Shown: piece after piece, positions 33,835 through 43,762 of the stretch
Position numbering within the stretch: the stretch's first letter is position 1
Layout of the letters: each line of letters opens with the position of its first letter
The notes under the pieces: generated by a model
Seen by the model: only the letters and a program-made list of their open reading frames with translations
The model's database searches: none
Told to the model about the DNA's origin: nothing
Assembly (NCBI GenBank): GCA_903832285.1
Contig: CAILAY010000001.1
Location: 1 to 64,000 of the forward strand
DNA from: an uncultured beta proteobacterium
GTDB lineage: Bacteria; Pseudomonadota; Gammaproteobacteria; Burkholderiales; Burkholderiaceae_C
Length of the DNA stretch: 64,000 nt
Direction of reading: 5' to 3'
Made by a program: the position numbers and the translations under genes

Positions 33835-35244
33835 ATGACCATGACTCACTCTGAATCCGGCTCGCCAAGCTCGCCCGTACTCGATGCAGCCACACCCACC
33901 CGCGCGCCTCGTCGCTGGCTGGGGACCGTGGTGGCGATCGTTCTCGCGGCCTTGCTGGGTGCCTTGGCGTGGTACCTGACGCACCGACCCGCGCCAAATC
34001 CGGCCGGCGACTACCCCGCTGCGGGCGCATCCGGTGCGCGCCGTGGCGCGAGCGGCGGTGGCGCCGGAGCGGGTGCCCGCGGTGGACCCCCGAGCACGGT
34101 CGGTGTCGCGCTGGCGCGCCATGCCGACATCCCGGTGAGCATTGAAGCCCTGGGTACGGTGACTTCCGCGGCCAGCGTCACGGTCGCGCCGCAGGTCTCT
34201 GGGGTGATCACACAGGTGCTGTATCAGGAAGGCCAGATGGTGAAGAAAGGTCGGGTGCTGGCCACCATCGACCCGCAGCCGTTCCAGTTGGCGCTGGCCC
34301 AGGCCACCGCCGCGCGCCAGCGCGATGCCGCGCAACTCGACGCGGCACGCCTGATGCTGGAGCGCTATCAGACGCTGCTTAAGCAGGATTCGATCGCTGG
34401 TCAATCGGTCGATACGCAGGCGGCTTTGGTGCAGCAACTGGCGGGAACGGTGGCACTGGATCAGGCGAACGAAGACAGCGCCAGGCTCAATCTGCAATGG
34501 TCGCGCATCGTCGCTCCGGTGTCGGGACGCGTGGGCCTGCGCCCCATTGACGCGGGCAACTTCATCGCGGCGGGCACCAGCACCGGCATTGCCACCATCA
34601 CCCAGGTCTCGCCCATCGACATCGCGTTCTCGATTCCGCAGGACCGCGTGCCCGAGCTGCAACAGCGCCAGGGCGCCACGCTGCCGGTGACGGCATGGAA
34701 CAGTGCTCGTTTGGTGCAACTCGACGCGGGACGCTTCCTGTCCATGGACAACCAGATCGACACCAGCACCGGCACGGTCAAGGCCAAGGCGCGTTTCCCC
34801 AATGCCTCGGGGACGCTGTTCCCGAACCAGTTCGTGAATGTGCGGCTGTTGCTGCGCACCCTGAGCGCCGCCGTGGTGGTGCCGGTGACGGCACTGCGCC
34901 ATGGTCCGAACGGCGATTTTGTCTATGTGGTGAATGCCGAGCGAATCGTCTCCATTCGACCGGTGACGGCTGGCACTTCGGGCGTGAACGATGTCGCCAT
35001 AGCCCAGGGGTTGGCTGCGGGCGAGCAGGTCGTGACCGAGGGCGCGGACCGGCTCAAGGACGGCGCGCGGGTGCAGACGGCTGCCGATAGGCCGGCGGTC
35101 GCGGCGTCTGGCGCGCGCGGCAGCCGCCGCGGCGCCAGCGACGCAGGTCCGCAGCCCGGTGCCAGTGTGCCCGCAGTGGGCAGCAGTGGTGCGCATTGGG
35201 GTGGTCATCGCCGGGCCTCGGACGCAGCGGGCAGCGCGTCTTGA
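33835..35244 (+). CDS. mdtA: RND efflux adaptor (membrane fusion protein), MdtA-like
   Basis: 469 residues. One N-terminal membrane anchor (VVAIVLAALLGALAWYL), then a Gly/Ala-rich linker (GASGGGAGAGARGG), the lipoyl/barrel-sandwich part (VTVAPQVSGVITQVLYQEGQ), a helical hairpin (residues about 150-215), and beta-barrel segments (PIDIAFSIPQDRVPEL, FPNQFVNVRLLL). The Arg/Ser-rich C-terminal tail (SGARGSRRGASD) resembles the linker and is longer than usual. It bridges the MdtB/C pumps to the outer-membrane factor. First gene of the efflux island. Confidence 0.93.
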   Translation: MTMTHSESGSPSSPVLDAATPTRAPRRWLGTVVAIVLAALLGALAWYLTHRPAPNPAGDYPAAGASGARRGASGGGAGAGARGGPPSTVGVALARHADIPVSIEALGTVTSAASVTVAPQVSGVITQVLYQEGQMVKKGRVLATIDPQPFQLALAQATAARQRDAAQLDAARLMLERYQTLLKQDSIAGQSVDTQAALVQQLAGTVALDQANEDSARLNLQWSRIVAPVSGRVGLRPIDAGNFIAAGTSTGIATITQVSPIDIAFSIPQDRVPELQQRQGATLPVTAWNSARLVQLDAGRFLSMDNQIDTSTGTVKAKARFPNASGTLFPNQFVNVRLLLRTLSAAVVVPVTALRHGPNGDFVYVVNAERIVSIRPVTAGTSGVNDVAIAQGLAAGEQVVTEGADRLKDGARVQTAADRPAVAASGARGSRRGASDAGPQPGASVPAVGSSGAHWGGHRRASDAAGSAS

Positions 35245-35269
35245 TCAATAGCGGCGGGGGAAAGCGGCC

Positions 35270-36706
35270 ATGCTGAGTCCATCGCGTCTGTTCATCGAGC
35301 GGCCGGTCGCGACCTCGCTGCTGATGCTGGCGATCGTGCTGGCCGGCATGGTGGGCTTCAGGTTCCTGCCGCTGTCGGCGTTGCCGCAGGTGGACTACCC
35401 GACGATCCAGGTGCAGACCCTGTATCCGGGCGCCAGCCCCGAGGTCATGGGCAACACCGTGACTGCGCCGCTGGAAGGCCAGTTCGGCCAGATGTCGGGG
35501 TTGGAGCGCATGAGCTCGTCCAGTGCCGCGGGCGTGTCCGTGATCACGCTGCAGTTCGGCCTCGCCTTGTCGCTGGACGTGGCCGAGCAAGAGGTGCAGG
35601 CTGCCATCAACGCCGCCAACTCGCTGCTGCCAGCCGACCTGCCGGCGCCGCCCGTGTACGCCAAGGTCAATCCTGCGGACGCACCGGTGCTGACGCTGGC
35701 GATCAGTTCCGACAGCTTGCCGCTGACCGAGGTGCAAAACCTGGTGAACACCCGTCTGGCCCTGAAGGTGAGCCAGGTGTCGGGCGTGGGCCTGGTGTCG
35801 CTTTCGGGCGGGCAACGCCCCGCCGTGCGCATCCAGGCCAACACCCAGGCGCTGGCTTCGTTCGGTATCGGCCTGGACACGCTGCGCACGGCCATCAGCA
35901 ACGCCAATGCGAATGCCGCCAAAGGCAGCTTCGATGGCCCCAAGCGGGCCTTCACGATCAACTCCAACGACCAGTTGGTGACGGTGGAGGACTACAAGAG
36001 GCTGATCGTCGCCTACAAGAACAACGCTCCGGTGCGCATGACCGATGTGGCCACCGTGATCCAGAGCGCGGAGAACAACCAGCTCGGTGCCTGGGCTGGT
36101 CTGAGCTGTGCAGTCGAGCCCGACAACCACGCTTGCATCGATGGCGTGGAACTGATTCCCGCGATCGTCATGAACGTGCAGCGCCAGCCGGGTGCGAACG
36201 TGATTGCCACCGTGGACGCCATAAAGACGCAACTGCCGGTGTTGCAGGCCGGGCTGCCCGCGTCCATCCGCATCGATTTGCTGGCAGATCGAACCAAGGG
36301 CATACGCGCCTCGGTCGAGCATGTGGAGATGGAACTGATGTTGGCGGTGCTGCTGGTGGTGCTGGTGATATTCGCCTTCCTCGGCAGCCTGCGCGCCACC
36401 ATCATCGCAAGCATCGCCGTGCCGATCTCGCTCATCGGCGCCTTCGGCCTGATGTACCTGCTGGGATACAGCCTGAACAACCTGAGCCTGATGGCGCTGA
36501 CGATCGCCACAGGCTTCGTGGTCGACGACGCGATCGTGATGTTGGAGAACATTGCCCGCTATATCGAGAAGGGCGAACCGCCGATGCGCGCCGCACTCAA
36601 GGGCGCAACGCAGATCGGCTTCACCATCATCTCGCTCACGGTGTCGCTCATCGCGGTGCTGATTCCGCTGCTGTTCATGGGCCGTGATCGGGCGTTTGTT
36701 CCGTGA
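35270..36706 (+). CDS. mdtB: RND pump MdtB, N-terminal half (frameshifted gene)
   Basis: 478 residues of a roughly 1060-residue RND/HAE1 transporter. [20 protein letters not shown], the strand [20 protein letters not shown] and TM segments [24 protein letters not shown] (by its core, [16 protein letters not shown]) contain the proton-relay acids. The frame breaks just after PLLFMG: the bases GGCCGTGATC lack two bases of the expected GGCGGCGTGATC, so the rest of the protein continues in another frame at 36684. There is also an unusual stretch of about 17 residues after LGAWA (36095-36157). Either the gene is disrupted or the read has an error. Confidence 0.85.
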   Translation: MLSPSRLFIERPVATSLLMLAIVLAGMVGFRFLPLSALPQVDYPTIQVQTLYPGASPEVMGNTVTAPLEGQFGQMSGLERMSSSSAAGVSVITLQFGLALSLDVAEQEVQAAINAANSLLPADLPAPPVYAKVNPADAPVLTLAISSDSLPLTEVQNLVNTRLALKVSQVSGVGLVSLSGGQRPAVRIQANTQALASFGIGLDTLRTAISNANANAAKGSFDGPKRAFTINSNDQLVTVEDYKRLIVAYKNNAPVRMTDVATVIQSAENNQLGAWAGLSCAVEPDNHACIDGVELIPAIVMNVQRQPGANVIATVDAIKTQLPVLQAGLPASIRIDLLADRTKGIRASVEHVEMELMLAVLLVVLVIFAFLGSLRATIIASIAVPISLIGAFGLMYLLGYSLNNLSLMALTIATGFVVDDAIVMLENIARYIEKGEPPMRAALKGATQIGFTIISLTVSLIAVLIPLLFMGRDRAFVP

Positions 36707-38459
36707 GTTCGCGGTCACGCTGGCCCTCACCATCATCATCTCGGCCGTGGTCTCGCTCACCCTGGTTCCGATGATGTCGGCACGCTGGCTTACAGCCAGG
36801 CGCGACGATCACGAGTCAGGCGCTGCGCCATCGCGCACGCAGCGTTTCTATGCCACTCTGATGCGGCGCTACGACCGCGCGCTGGTGTGGGTGATCGACC
36901 ACCAGAGGATCACCTTGCTGGTGGCGCTGGCGACCTTCGTCGTCACGGTGCTGCTCTACATCACCATTCCCAAGGGCCTGTTCCCAACCCAGGACACGGG
37001 TCAGTTGCAGGCCCGTGTTCAGGCGGCGCAGGATGTTTCCTACGACCGTATGGCGCAGTTGCAGGCGCAGGCGGCCCGCGCCATCCTGGCCGACCCCGCG
37101 GTGCAGAATCTGAGCTCTTTCGTCGGAGTGGACGCGGCCAACAACACCATGCTGCAGACCGGCAGCATGCTCATCAACCTGAAGGCAGTGCACGGCAACC
37201 AGCAGGCCGTGATGGAGCGGTTGCGCGAACGCGTTCGCGCCGTTCCCGGCGTGAGCCTGTCGCTGCAACCCACGCAGGATCTGACGATCGACTCCGAGAC
37301 CGGACCGACCGAATTCCGGGTCTCGCTGGAATCGGTCAACAGCGCCGAGATCACACTCTGGATGGGCAAGCTGATCGAGCGCCTGCAAGGCGTGCCGCAG
37401 TTGCGCAACGTCAGCAGCGACGCCGGTGCCCAGGGTCTGGCGACCTACATCAACGTGAACCGCGACGCGGCGTCGCGCCTGGGCATCAGCGCCAGTTCGG
37501 TGGACGATGCGCTGTACAGCGCGTTCGGCCAGCGCATCGTATCGACCATCTTCACCGAGACCAATCAGTACCGCGTCATCCTCGAAGCCCAGAGCGGTCT
37601 GGCGCAGGACGCGTCTGGCGTGGGACGGCTTAACCTGATGTCGGGCAGCGGCAAGGCCACGCCCTTGTCGGCCTTTGCCGAGATCAGGGAACAGATGGCG
37701 CCGCTGCAGATCACGCACGTGGGACAGTACCCCGCCAGCACCCTCAATTTCGACACCGCACCGGGCGTGGCGCTGGGCAGCGCAGTGGACGCGATCCACC
37801 TGGCGGCGCAGGACATCGGCCTGCCGCCGACGATCACGATGACTTTCCTGGGCGCCTCGGGCGCGTACGAGAAGTCGCTTTCGAGCACGCTCTGGCTGAT
37901 TCTGGCAGCCGTGGTCTGCGTCTACATCGTGCTCGGTGTGCTGTACGAGAGTTACGTGCATCCGCTCACGATCCTGTCCACATTGCCCTCGGCGGGTGTG
38001 GGCGCGCTGCTGGCGCTCATCGTTGCCGGCCACGACCTGGGCGTGATCGGTATCATTGGCATCATCTTGCTGATCGGCATCGTGAAGAAGAACGCGATCA
38101 TGATGATCGACTTCGCCATCGACGCCGAGCGCAACCTGGGAATGAGCGCGCGCGACGCCATCCACCAGGCCGCCAAGCTGCGCCTGCGCCCGATCCTGAT
38201 GACGACGCTGGCGGCGCTGTTTGCCGCCGTGCCGCTGATGCTGAGTTTCGGCGATGGTGCCGAGCTGCGCCGACCGCTGGGCCTGGCGATCTTCGGCGGC
38301 CTGATCGTGAGCCAGATGCTGACGCTGTTTACCACACCGGTGATCTACCTCGCCTTCGACAAGCTTGGCGGTGGCATGCCAGCACCGGTGGATTTTGAAG
38401 AGGAGGAGCGCGCTTGCAGCACGGTGGTCGCGTCCAGTGTGATGGAGTCGCGCGCGTGA
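36684..38459 (+). CDS. mdtB: RND pump MdtB, C-terminal half (frameshifted gene)
   Basis: 591 residues that complete the first half: [20 protein letters not shown] follows directly on PLLFMG in normal pumps. Later landmarks are the porter-domain segment [17 protein letters not shown], the TM block [20 protein letters not shown] and [16 protein letters not shown]. It has no start of its own beyond a GTG that falls inside the broken codon run. The end overlaps mdtC (GTGA), and the reading frame after the break is clean to the stop, so decay, if real, is recent. Confidence 0.85.
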   Translation: MIGRLFREFAVTLALTIIISAVVSLTLVPMMSARWLTARRDDHESGAAPSRTQRFYATLMRRYDRALVWVIDHQRITLLVALATFVVTVLLYITIPKGLFPTQDTGQLQARVQAAQDVSYDRMAQLQAQAARAILADPAVQNLSSFVGVDAANNTMLQTGSMLINLKAVHGNQQAVMERLRERVRAVPGVSLSLQPTQDLTIDSETGPTEFRVSLESVNSAEITLWMGKLIERLQGVPQLRNVSSDAGAQGLATYINVNRDAASRLGISASSVDDALYSAFGQRIVSTIFTETNQYRVILEAQSGLAQDASGVGRLNLMSGSGKATPLSAFAEIREQMAPLQITHVGQYPASTLNFDTAPGVALGSAVDAIHLAAQDIGLPPTITMTFLGASGAYEKSLSSTLWLILAAVVCVYIVLGVLYESYVHPLTILSTLPSAGVGALLALIVAGHDLGVIGIIGIILLIGIVKKNAIMMIDFAIDAERNLGMSARDAIHQAAKLRLRPILMTTLAALFAAVPLMLSFGDGAELRRPLGLAIFGGLIVSQMLTLFTTPVIYLAFDKLGGGMPAPVDFEEEERACSTVVASSVMESRA

Positions 38460-41400
38460 ACCTGTCACGCCCATTTGTGCGGCGACCCATCGGCACAGTG
38501 CTGCTGACGGTGGGCGTGGCGCTGGCAGGCATTGCCGGCTTCTTTGTGTTGCCGGTGTCGCCGCTGCCGCAGATCGACATGCCGGTGATTCAGGTGAACG
38601 CCAACATCCCCGGCGCCAGCCCCGAGACCATGGCCACGAGCGTGGCCACGCCGCTGGAGCGGCACCTCGGAACGATCTCGGGGGTGAACGAAATCACCTC
38701 GTCGAGTTCCACCGGGTCCTCGCGCGTGACGCTGCAGTTCGACCTGAGCCGCGACATCGACGGCGCGGCGCGCGACGTGCAGGCGGCGATCAATGCGGCG
38801 CGCATCGATCTGCCGAGCACGATGCGCAGCAACCCCACGTACCGCAAGGCGAACCCGGCCGCAGCGCCCGTGATCATCATGGCCTTGACCAGCAAGACGA
38901 AGACGCCGGGGCAGATCTTCGACGAAGTCTCCAACACCCTGAATCAGCGGCTGCTGCAGGTCAGCGGCGTGGGCGACGTGGTGATCGGCGGCGGCTCGCT
39001 GCCCGCGGTGCGGATCGAGCTCAAGCCCTTTGCGCTGAACCAGTACGGCATCAGCACCGAGGACGTGCGTGCTGCGATCCAGGCCAGCAATGCGAACCGG
39101 CCCAAGGGCATGGTGCAGGGAGGAGGGCGCCGGCTGCAGATCTACACCCAGACGCCGGGCCTGCGTGCCGGCGACTACGCACCGATGGTGATCGCCTGGC
39201 GCAACAGCGCAGCGGTGCGGCTGCAGGACGTGGCGGACGTGATGGATGGCGTGGAGGACACGCGCACGATGGGCCTGTTCAACGGCGAGCGCGCCATCAT
39301 CGTGCAGGTCATATGCCAGCCATCGGCGAACGTGGTGGCGACGGTGAACGAGATCCGCGCGCTGCTGCCGTCGCTGCAGGCCGAACTGCCGGCAGATGTG
39401 ACGCTGAACGTCGCGTCCGACCGCACGACCTCGATCCGGACTTCGCTGCACGAGGTCGAGATCACGCTCGTCATCGCGGTGCTGCTGGTGGTGCTGGTGG
39501 TGAGCCTGTTCCTGCGCAGCGTGCGTGCCACGCTGGTGCCGGCAGTGGCCACCATTGCCGCGCTGCTGGGCACCTTCGGCGTGATCTACCTGCTGGGCTA
39601 CAGCCTGAACAACCTGACGCTGATGGCCCTGACAGTGGCCACCGGCTTTGTTGTGGACGACGCGATCGTGGTGCTGGAAAACACCAGCCGCCACATCGAA
39701 GCGGGCATGACGCGCATGCAGGCAGCGCTGCTGGGCGCGCGTGAGGTCGGGTTCACCGTGGTCTCTATCAGTCTTTCGCTGGTGGCGGTGTTCATCCCGC
39801 TGCTGTTCATGGGCGGCCAGATTGGACGGTTGTTTCGCGAGTTCGCCGTCACGCTCTCGGTGGCGGTGCTGATCTCACTCGTGCTCTCGCTCACCACCAC
39901 GCCCATGATGTGCGCCTGGCTGCTCCAAGCCGGCGGAAACCACGCGAGCAGCAAGCCGCCAAGCTGGATCGAGCGCCTGGCCGAACGCGCCTACAACGTG
40001 GTGCTGGGGGGCTATGGAAAGGCATTGGACTGGGCGCTGGCCAGCAAGCTGTTGGTGATGCTGATCCTGCTGGGCGTGATCGGGCTCAACGTCTATCTTT
40101 TCTCGGCCGTTCCCAAGAGCCTGTTTCCGCAGCAGGACACGGGCCAACTGATGGGTGGACTCAGCGCCGACCAGAGCATCTCCAGCGCGGCCATGGGCGA
40201 GAAGCTGCGTCAGGTGGTGGACATCGTGCGCGCCGATCCGGCCGTGGCCACCGTGGTTGGTTTCACCGGTGGCTCGCGCGCCGGAGGCGGTTTCATGTTT
40301 GTCTCGCTCAAGCCCGTGGGTGAGCGCGTGGACAAGGGCCTGGCGGTGATCGCGCGCCTGCGCCCGCAACTGGCGCGCGTGGCCGGACTCCAGTTGTTCC
40401 TGAACCCGGTGCAGGACCTGCGCTCGGGCGGTCGGCAAAGCAATTCCACTTACCAGTACACGCTCAAGGGTGACAGCAGCGCCACCCTGCGCGAGTGGTC
40501 GGCCAAGCTGCTGACCGAGCTCAAGAAGCACCCCGAGATGACCGACCTGGACAGCGACCAGCAAGTGAACGGCGTCGAGACCAATGTCACGGTCGACGCC
40601 AATGCCGCCGGACGCCTGGGCATCACCGCGACGGCGGTCGATGCCGCGCTCTACGACGCCTTCGGTCAGCGCCAGGTCGCCACCATCTACACCGAGCTCA
40701 ACCAGTACCACGTGGTGATGGAATGGGCGCCGCCGTACACGCGCAGCCCAGGGGCCATGAACGATATCTACGTGCCTGGAACGACCTTTGTCAGCAATGG
40801 GGGCAAGCTGGTGGCCACCGAAAGCGCGGCTGCGAAAGCGCCCTCAACCAGGACGCCGGGTGCCGCTGCGGCGGCAACCAACAAGCCTGCCGTCGCAGTG
40901 TCACCGAATCCGGCGCTGCGCAATGCCTCCAGTGGCAACGTGCTGAGCAGCACGCCCGCCAGCATGGTGCCGCTGTCGACGATCGCGAAGATTGTGGAGC
41001 GTGCCACCGCGACTTCGGTGAATCATCAGGACACGGAACTGGCGACCACGCTTTCGTTCAATCTGGCCGAGGGCATGACGCTGGCCGATGCCCGTGGGGC
41101 CATCAAGCAGGCCGAGGCCGACATCGCCCTGCCGACCAGCGTGCGCGGCGAATTTGCCGGCACGGCGCTGCTGGCGCAGCAGTCCAACAACCAGACGATG
41201 CTGCTGATCGTCGCGGCATTGCTGGTGATCTACATCGTGCTGGGCATACTCTACGAGAGCCTGGTGCACCCGGTCACGGTGCTCTCCACGCTGCCCTCGG
41301 CGGGCGTGGGCGCGGTGCTGGCGTTGCTGATGTTTCGCATGGAGCTGTCGGTGATCGCGGTGATCGGCGTGCTGCTACTGATCGGCATCGTGAAAAAGAA

Positions 41401-41761
41401 CGCGATCCTGATCATCGACTTTGCGATCGAGGCCGAGCGCACGCGGGCTTTAAGTTCACTGGAGGCGGTGCGCGAAGCCTGCATGCTGCGTTTTCGCCCG
41501 ATCCTGATGACCACGTTGGCGGCCGCCCTGGGCGCACTGCCGCTGGCCATCGGTTTTGGCGAAGGCTCCGAGCTGCGCCAACCGCTGGGCGTGGCTATTG
41601 TCGGCGGCCTGATCGCGAGTCAGTTGCTCACGCTGCTGACGACGCCGGTGGTCTATCTGCTGCTGGACAAGCTGAGCCGAAAACAGGCCGGGAAACGCCA
41701 TCTGATCCGCGAAGACAACGTGACAGTCAGAGGCGTGGGCTATTCCCTGGAAGCATCATGA
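38456..41761 (+). CDS. mdtC: RND pump MdtC-like
   Basis: 1101 residues, a full HAE1-type pump. [20 protein letters not shown] opens it. TM4 contains [20 protein letters not shown], and the last block has YIVLGILYESLVHPVTVLST and [16 protein letters not shown]. The GTG at 38456 overlaps the mdtB stop. Between YVPGTTFVSNGG and MVPLSTIAKIVE there is an insert of about 55 residues rich in Ala, Ser, Thr and Pro that E. coli MdtC lacks; it sits in the periplasmic docking/porter region. MdtB and MdtC normally form a heterotrimer. Confidence 0.94.
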   Translation: MNLSRPFVRRPIGTVLLTVGVALAGIAGFFVLPVSPLPQIDMPVIQVNANIPGASPETMATSVATPLERHLGTISGVNEITSSSSTGSSRVTLQFDLSRDIDGAARDVQAAINAARIDLPSTMRSNPTYRKANPAAAPVIIMALTSKTKTPGQIFDEVSNTLNQRLLQVSGVGDVVIGGGSLPAVRIELKPFALNQYGISTEDVRAAIQASNANRPKGMVQGGGRRLQIYTQTPGLRAGDYAPMVIAWRNSAAVRLQDVADVMDGVEDTRTMGLFNGERAIIVQVICQPSANVVATVNEIRALLPSLQAELPADVTLNVASDRTTSIRTSLHEVEITLVIAVLLVVLVVSLFLRSVRATLVPAVATIAALLGTFGVIYLLGYSLNNLTLMALTVATGFVVDDAIVVLENTSRHIEAGMTRMQAALLGAREVGFTVVSISLSLVAVFIPLLFMGGQIGRLFREFAVTLSVAVLISLVLSLTTTPMMCAWLLQAGGNHASSKPPSWIERLAERAYNVVLGGYGKALDWALASKLLVMLILLGVIGLNVYLFSAVPKSLFPQQDTGQLMGGLSADQSISSAAMGEKLRQVVDIVRADPAVATVVGFTGGSRAGGGFMFVSLKPVGERVDKGLAVIARLRPQLARVAGLQLFLNPVQDLRSGGRQSNSTYQYTLKGDSSATLREWSAKLLTELKKHPEMTDLDSDQQVNGVETNVTVDANAAGRLGITATAVDAALYDAFGQRQVATIYTELNQYHVVMEWAPPYTRSPGAMNDIYVPGTTFVSNGGKLVATESAAAKAPSTRTPGAAAAATNKPAVAVSPNPALRNASSGNVLSSTPASMVPLSTIAKIVERATATSVNHQDTELATTLSFNLAEGMTLADARGAIKQAEADIALPTSVRGEFAGTALLAQQSNNQTMLLIVAALLVIYIVLGILYESLVHPVTVLSTLPSAGVGAVLALLMFRMELSVIAVIGVLLLIGIVKKNAILIIDFAIEAERTRALSSLEAVREACMLRFRPILMTTLAAALGALPLAIGFGEGSELRQPLGVAIVGGLIASQLLTLLTTPVVYLLLDKLSRKQAGKRHLIREDNVTVRGVGYSLEAS

Positions 41762-43200
41762 ACGCACAACATCCCTTTCATCTTCGACCGACCACTTGGT
41801 TGCTGGGAGCGACGCTGGCGACGCTGTCAGCCTGTGCCATCGGCCCGGCCTATGAGCGTCCCAGCGCTGCCACACCGGCGGCTTTCAAGGAAGCACCGGC
41901 GGCCGACTCCAACTGGTTCCCGGCGGCGCCCGCAGATGCGCTGGAGCGTGGCCCCTGGTGGGAGCTATTTGGTGATGCGACGCTGTCGAAACTGATGGCA
42001 CAGGTGGAAGTAACGAACCAGAACGTGGCAGTCGCCACGGCCAATTACGCCCAGGCGCAGGCGCTGGTGCGGCAACAGCACGCCGGCATCTTTCCGTCGC
42101 TCTCGCTGAGCGCAAGCGCCAGCCACAGCGGCGCCGGAGTGGCGCTGGCCAAACCCACGAATCTGCAGCTGGGTTTGAGCGCGGGTTGGGAGCCCGACAT
42201 CTGGGGTGCCCTGCACCTGGTGCTGACGGGCGCGCAGGCCAGCGCCCAGGCCAGCGCCGCGAATCTGGCTGCTGCACGCCTGTCGGCGCAGGCGGCTTTG
42301 GCCACCGACTACTACGCGCTGCGCGAAGCCGACAACGAGATCGCTTTGATGGGCGCGGCCGTCGCAGCCTACGAGCGCTCGCTCAAGATCACGCAGAACC
42401 AGTATGCCGCGGCGATTGCGCAGCGCACCGACGTGCTCCAGGCGCAGACGCAACTTGAGATCACGCGCGCCAATCTCGCGGCCATGGTGGGTCAGCGCGC
42501 CGTGCTGGAACACGCGATCGCGCTGTTGCTGGGCAAGGCACCGGCCGAGTTCAGCCTTTTGGTGGCGAACTGGAACGCGAATGTCGTCGCCGTTCCGCTG
42601 GTTGTTCCTTCGGAATTGCTGCAGCGCCGACCCGACATCGCGGCGGCAGAGCGCGCGGTGGCGGCAGCCAATGCGCAGGTCGGCATCCAGCGCGCCGCCT
42701 ACTTCCCGAGTGCCGGATTGACCGCGTCATATGGCGGCGCCGGCAGCACGCTGCCGAGTTTATTGCGGGCGTCGAACAGCCTGTGGTCGTTGGGGCTGTC
42801 GGTGGCGCAGAACCTGTTTGACGCCGGTGCGACCACGGCGAGGGTCGAAGGCGCGCAGGCGGCGCGCGACGCTTCCATCGCCAGCTATCGGCAATCGGTG
42901 CTAGGGGCATTTCAGGCGGTTGAGGATCTGCTGGCGACAAGTCGTTCATTGGCCGAGCAGGAGGGCCTGCGTCGCGCTGCATCGGCCGATGCTGACCTCA
43001 CTGAAAAACTGACCACGAACCAGTACCTGCAGGGCCAGGTGCCCTACACCAGCGTCGTCGCGGCGCAGGTCACGGCGCTGAGCGCACGTCAGACGCTGTC
43101 GCAGTTGCTTGCCAGCCGTCAGGCTTCGGCCATCGCCCTGATCCAGGCCTTGGGTGGGGGCTGGAAAGTGTCGGCCGCCAACACGGAGGGTGTTAGATAA
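41758..43200 (+). CDS. RND outer-membrane factor lipoprotein (NodT family), copy 1
   Basis: 480 residues. Lipobox LATLSAC; the opening IGPAYERPSAATPAAFKEA and the block GPWWELFGDATLSKLMAQV are standard for NodT/OprM-type channels. The two long OEP repeats follow (residues about 70-255 and 285-465), with RTDVLQAQTQLEITRANLA and PSELLQRRPDIAAAERAVAAA. The ATG overlaps the mdtC stop (ATGA), so it is the exit duct for the MdtABC-type system. Confidence 0.94.
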   Translation: MNAQHPFHLRPTTWLLGATLATLSACAIGPAYERPSAATPAAFKEAPAADSNWFPAAPADALERGPWWELFGDATLSKLMAQVEVTNQNVAVATANYAQAQALVRQQHAGIFPSLSLSASASHSGAGVALAKPTNLQLGLSAGWEPDIWGALHLVLTGAQASAQASAANLAAARLSAQAALATDYYALREADNEIALMGAAVAAYERSLKITQNQYAAAIAQRTDVLQAQTQLEITRANLAAMVGQRAVLEHAIALLLGKAPAEFSLLVANWNANVVAVPLVVPSELLQRRPDIAAAERAVAAANAQVGIQRAAYFPSAGLTASYGGAGSTLPSLLRASNSLWSLGLSVAQNLFDAGATTARVEGAQAARDASIASYRQSVLGAFQAVEDLLATSRSLAEQEGLRRAASADADLTEKLTTNQYLQGQVPYTSVVAAQVTALSARQTLSQLLASRQASAIALIQALGGGWKVSAANTEGVR

Positions 43201-43258
43201 TGGGACGTAGCCACCAGCGGCGACTTCTCGACACTTCAAAGGTTCCGGAGGATTCACC

Positions 43259-43762
43259 ATGAAAACACGATGCATAGTTGCCACGCGCCGGGCCTGCGCC
43301 CTGGGCATGGTGTTCGCTCTCGCGCTGTCGCTGCTGGCCTGTACCAGCATGGGCGTGGGCAGCGGCTCGCTGCTCACAGACAACACGCCGGTCAGCTTCA
43401 GTTGGACCAGCACGGACGGTGGCAATACGGGTACCTTGTCGGCGATGGTGAACAGCGGCGCCGCCTTCAGTGGCCCATTCCTGCAGATGACGAGCACGGT
43501 CCGCACCGAGGCCCTGGATCCGATCTGGCGCGGATGGCACCGGGGCTGGGGCGACTGGGCTCATGGCGGCATAGGACCGATGAACGCATTCGCGACCATT
43601 TATTCGGGCCAGGTCATCGCCAATTTGCAGGGGCCGGCCGAGCAACGGTTGCGCTGCCGCTTCCACCTGAATGACCCGGCCGCCGGCATGAGCGGTGGCG
43701 GGCAGGGTGAGTGCCAGTTCAACGACGGCCGCACGGTGCAAGCGGTGTTCCCGCGTTCATGA
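43259..43762 (+). CDS. Small hypothetical lipoprotein inside the efflux island
   Basis: 167 residues with a signal peptide and lipobox (ALALSLLAC). The mature part is Gly/Ser/Asp-rich with probable beta strands (TPVSFSWTSTDGGNTGTLSA, ATIYSGQVIANLQGPAEQRLR); MSGGGQGECQFNDGRTVQAVF closes it. A strong GGAGG lies upstream of the ATG. It ends in an ATGA overlap with the second outer-membrane factor, so it belongs to that unit. Family not recognised; an envelope accessory to the pump is plausible. Confidence 0.75.
   Translation: MKTRCIVATRRACALGMVFALALSLLACTSMGVGSGSLLTDNTPVSFSWTSTDGGNTGTLSAMVNSGAAFSGPFLQMTSTVRTEALDPIWRGWHRGWGDWAHGGIGPMNAFATIYSGQVIANLQGPAEQRLRCRFHLNDPAAGMSGGGQGECQFNDGRTVQAVFPRS

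Noticed and set aside
33766..38474. Very long minus-strand open frames (33766-35208, 35054-36760, 36816-38474) in the efflux island
   Set aside because: They lie exactly opposite clear RND genes and read as His/Arg/Gln-rich low-complexity chains, the usual shadow of GC-rich coding DNA.
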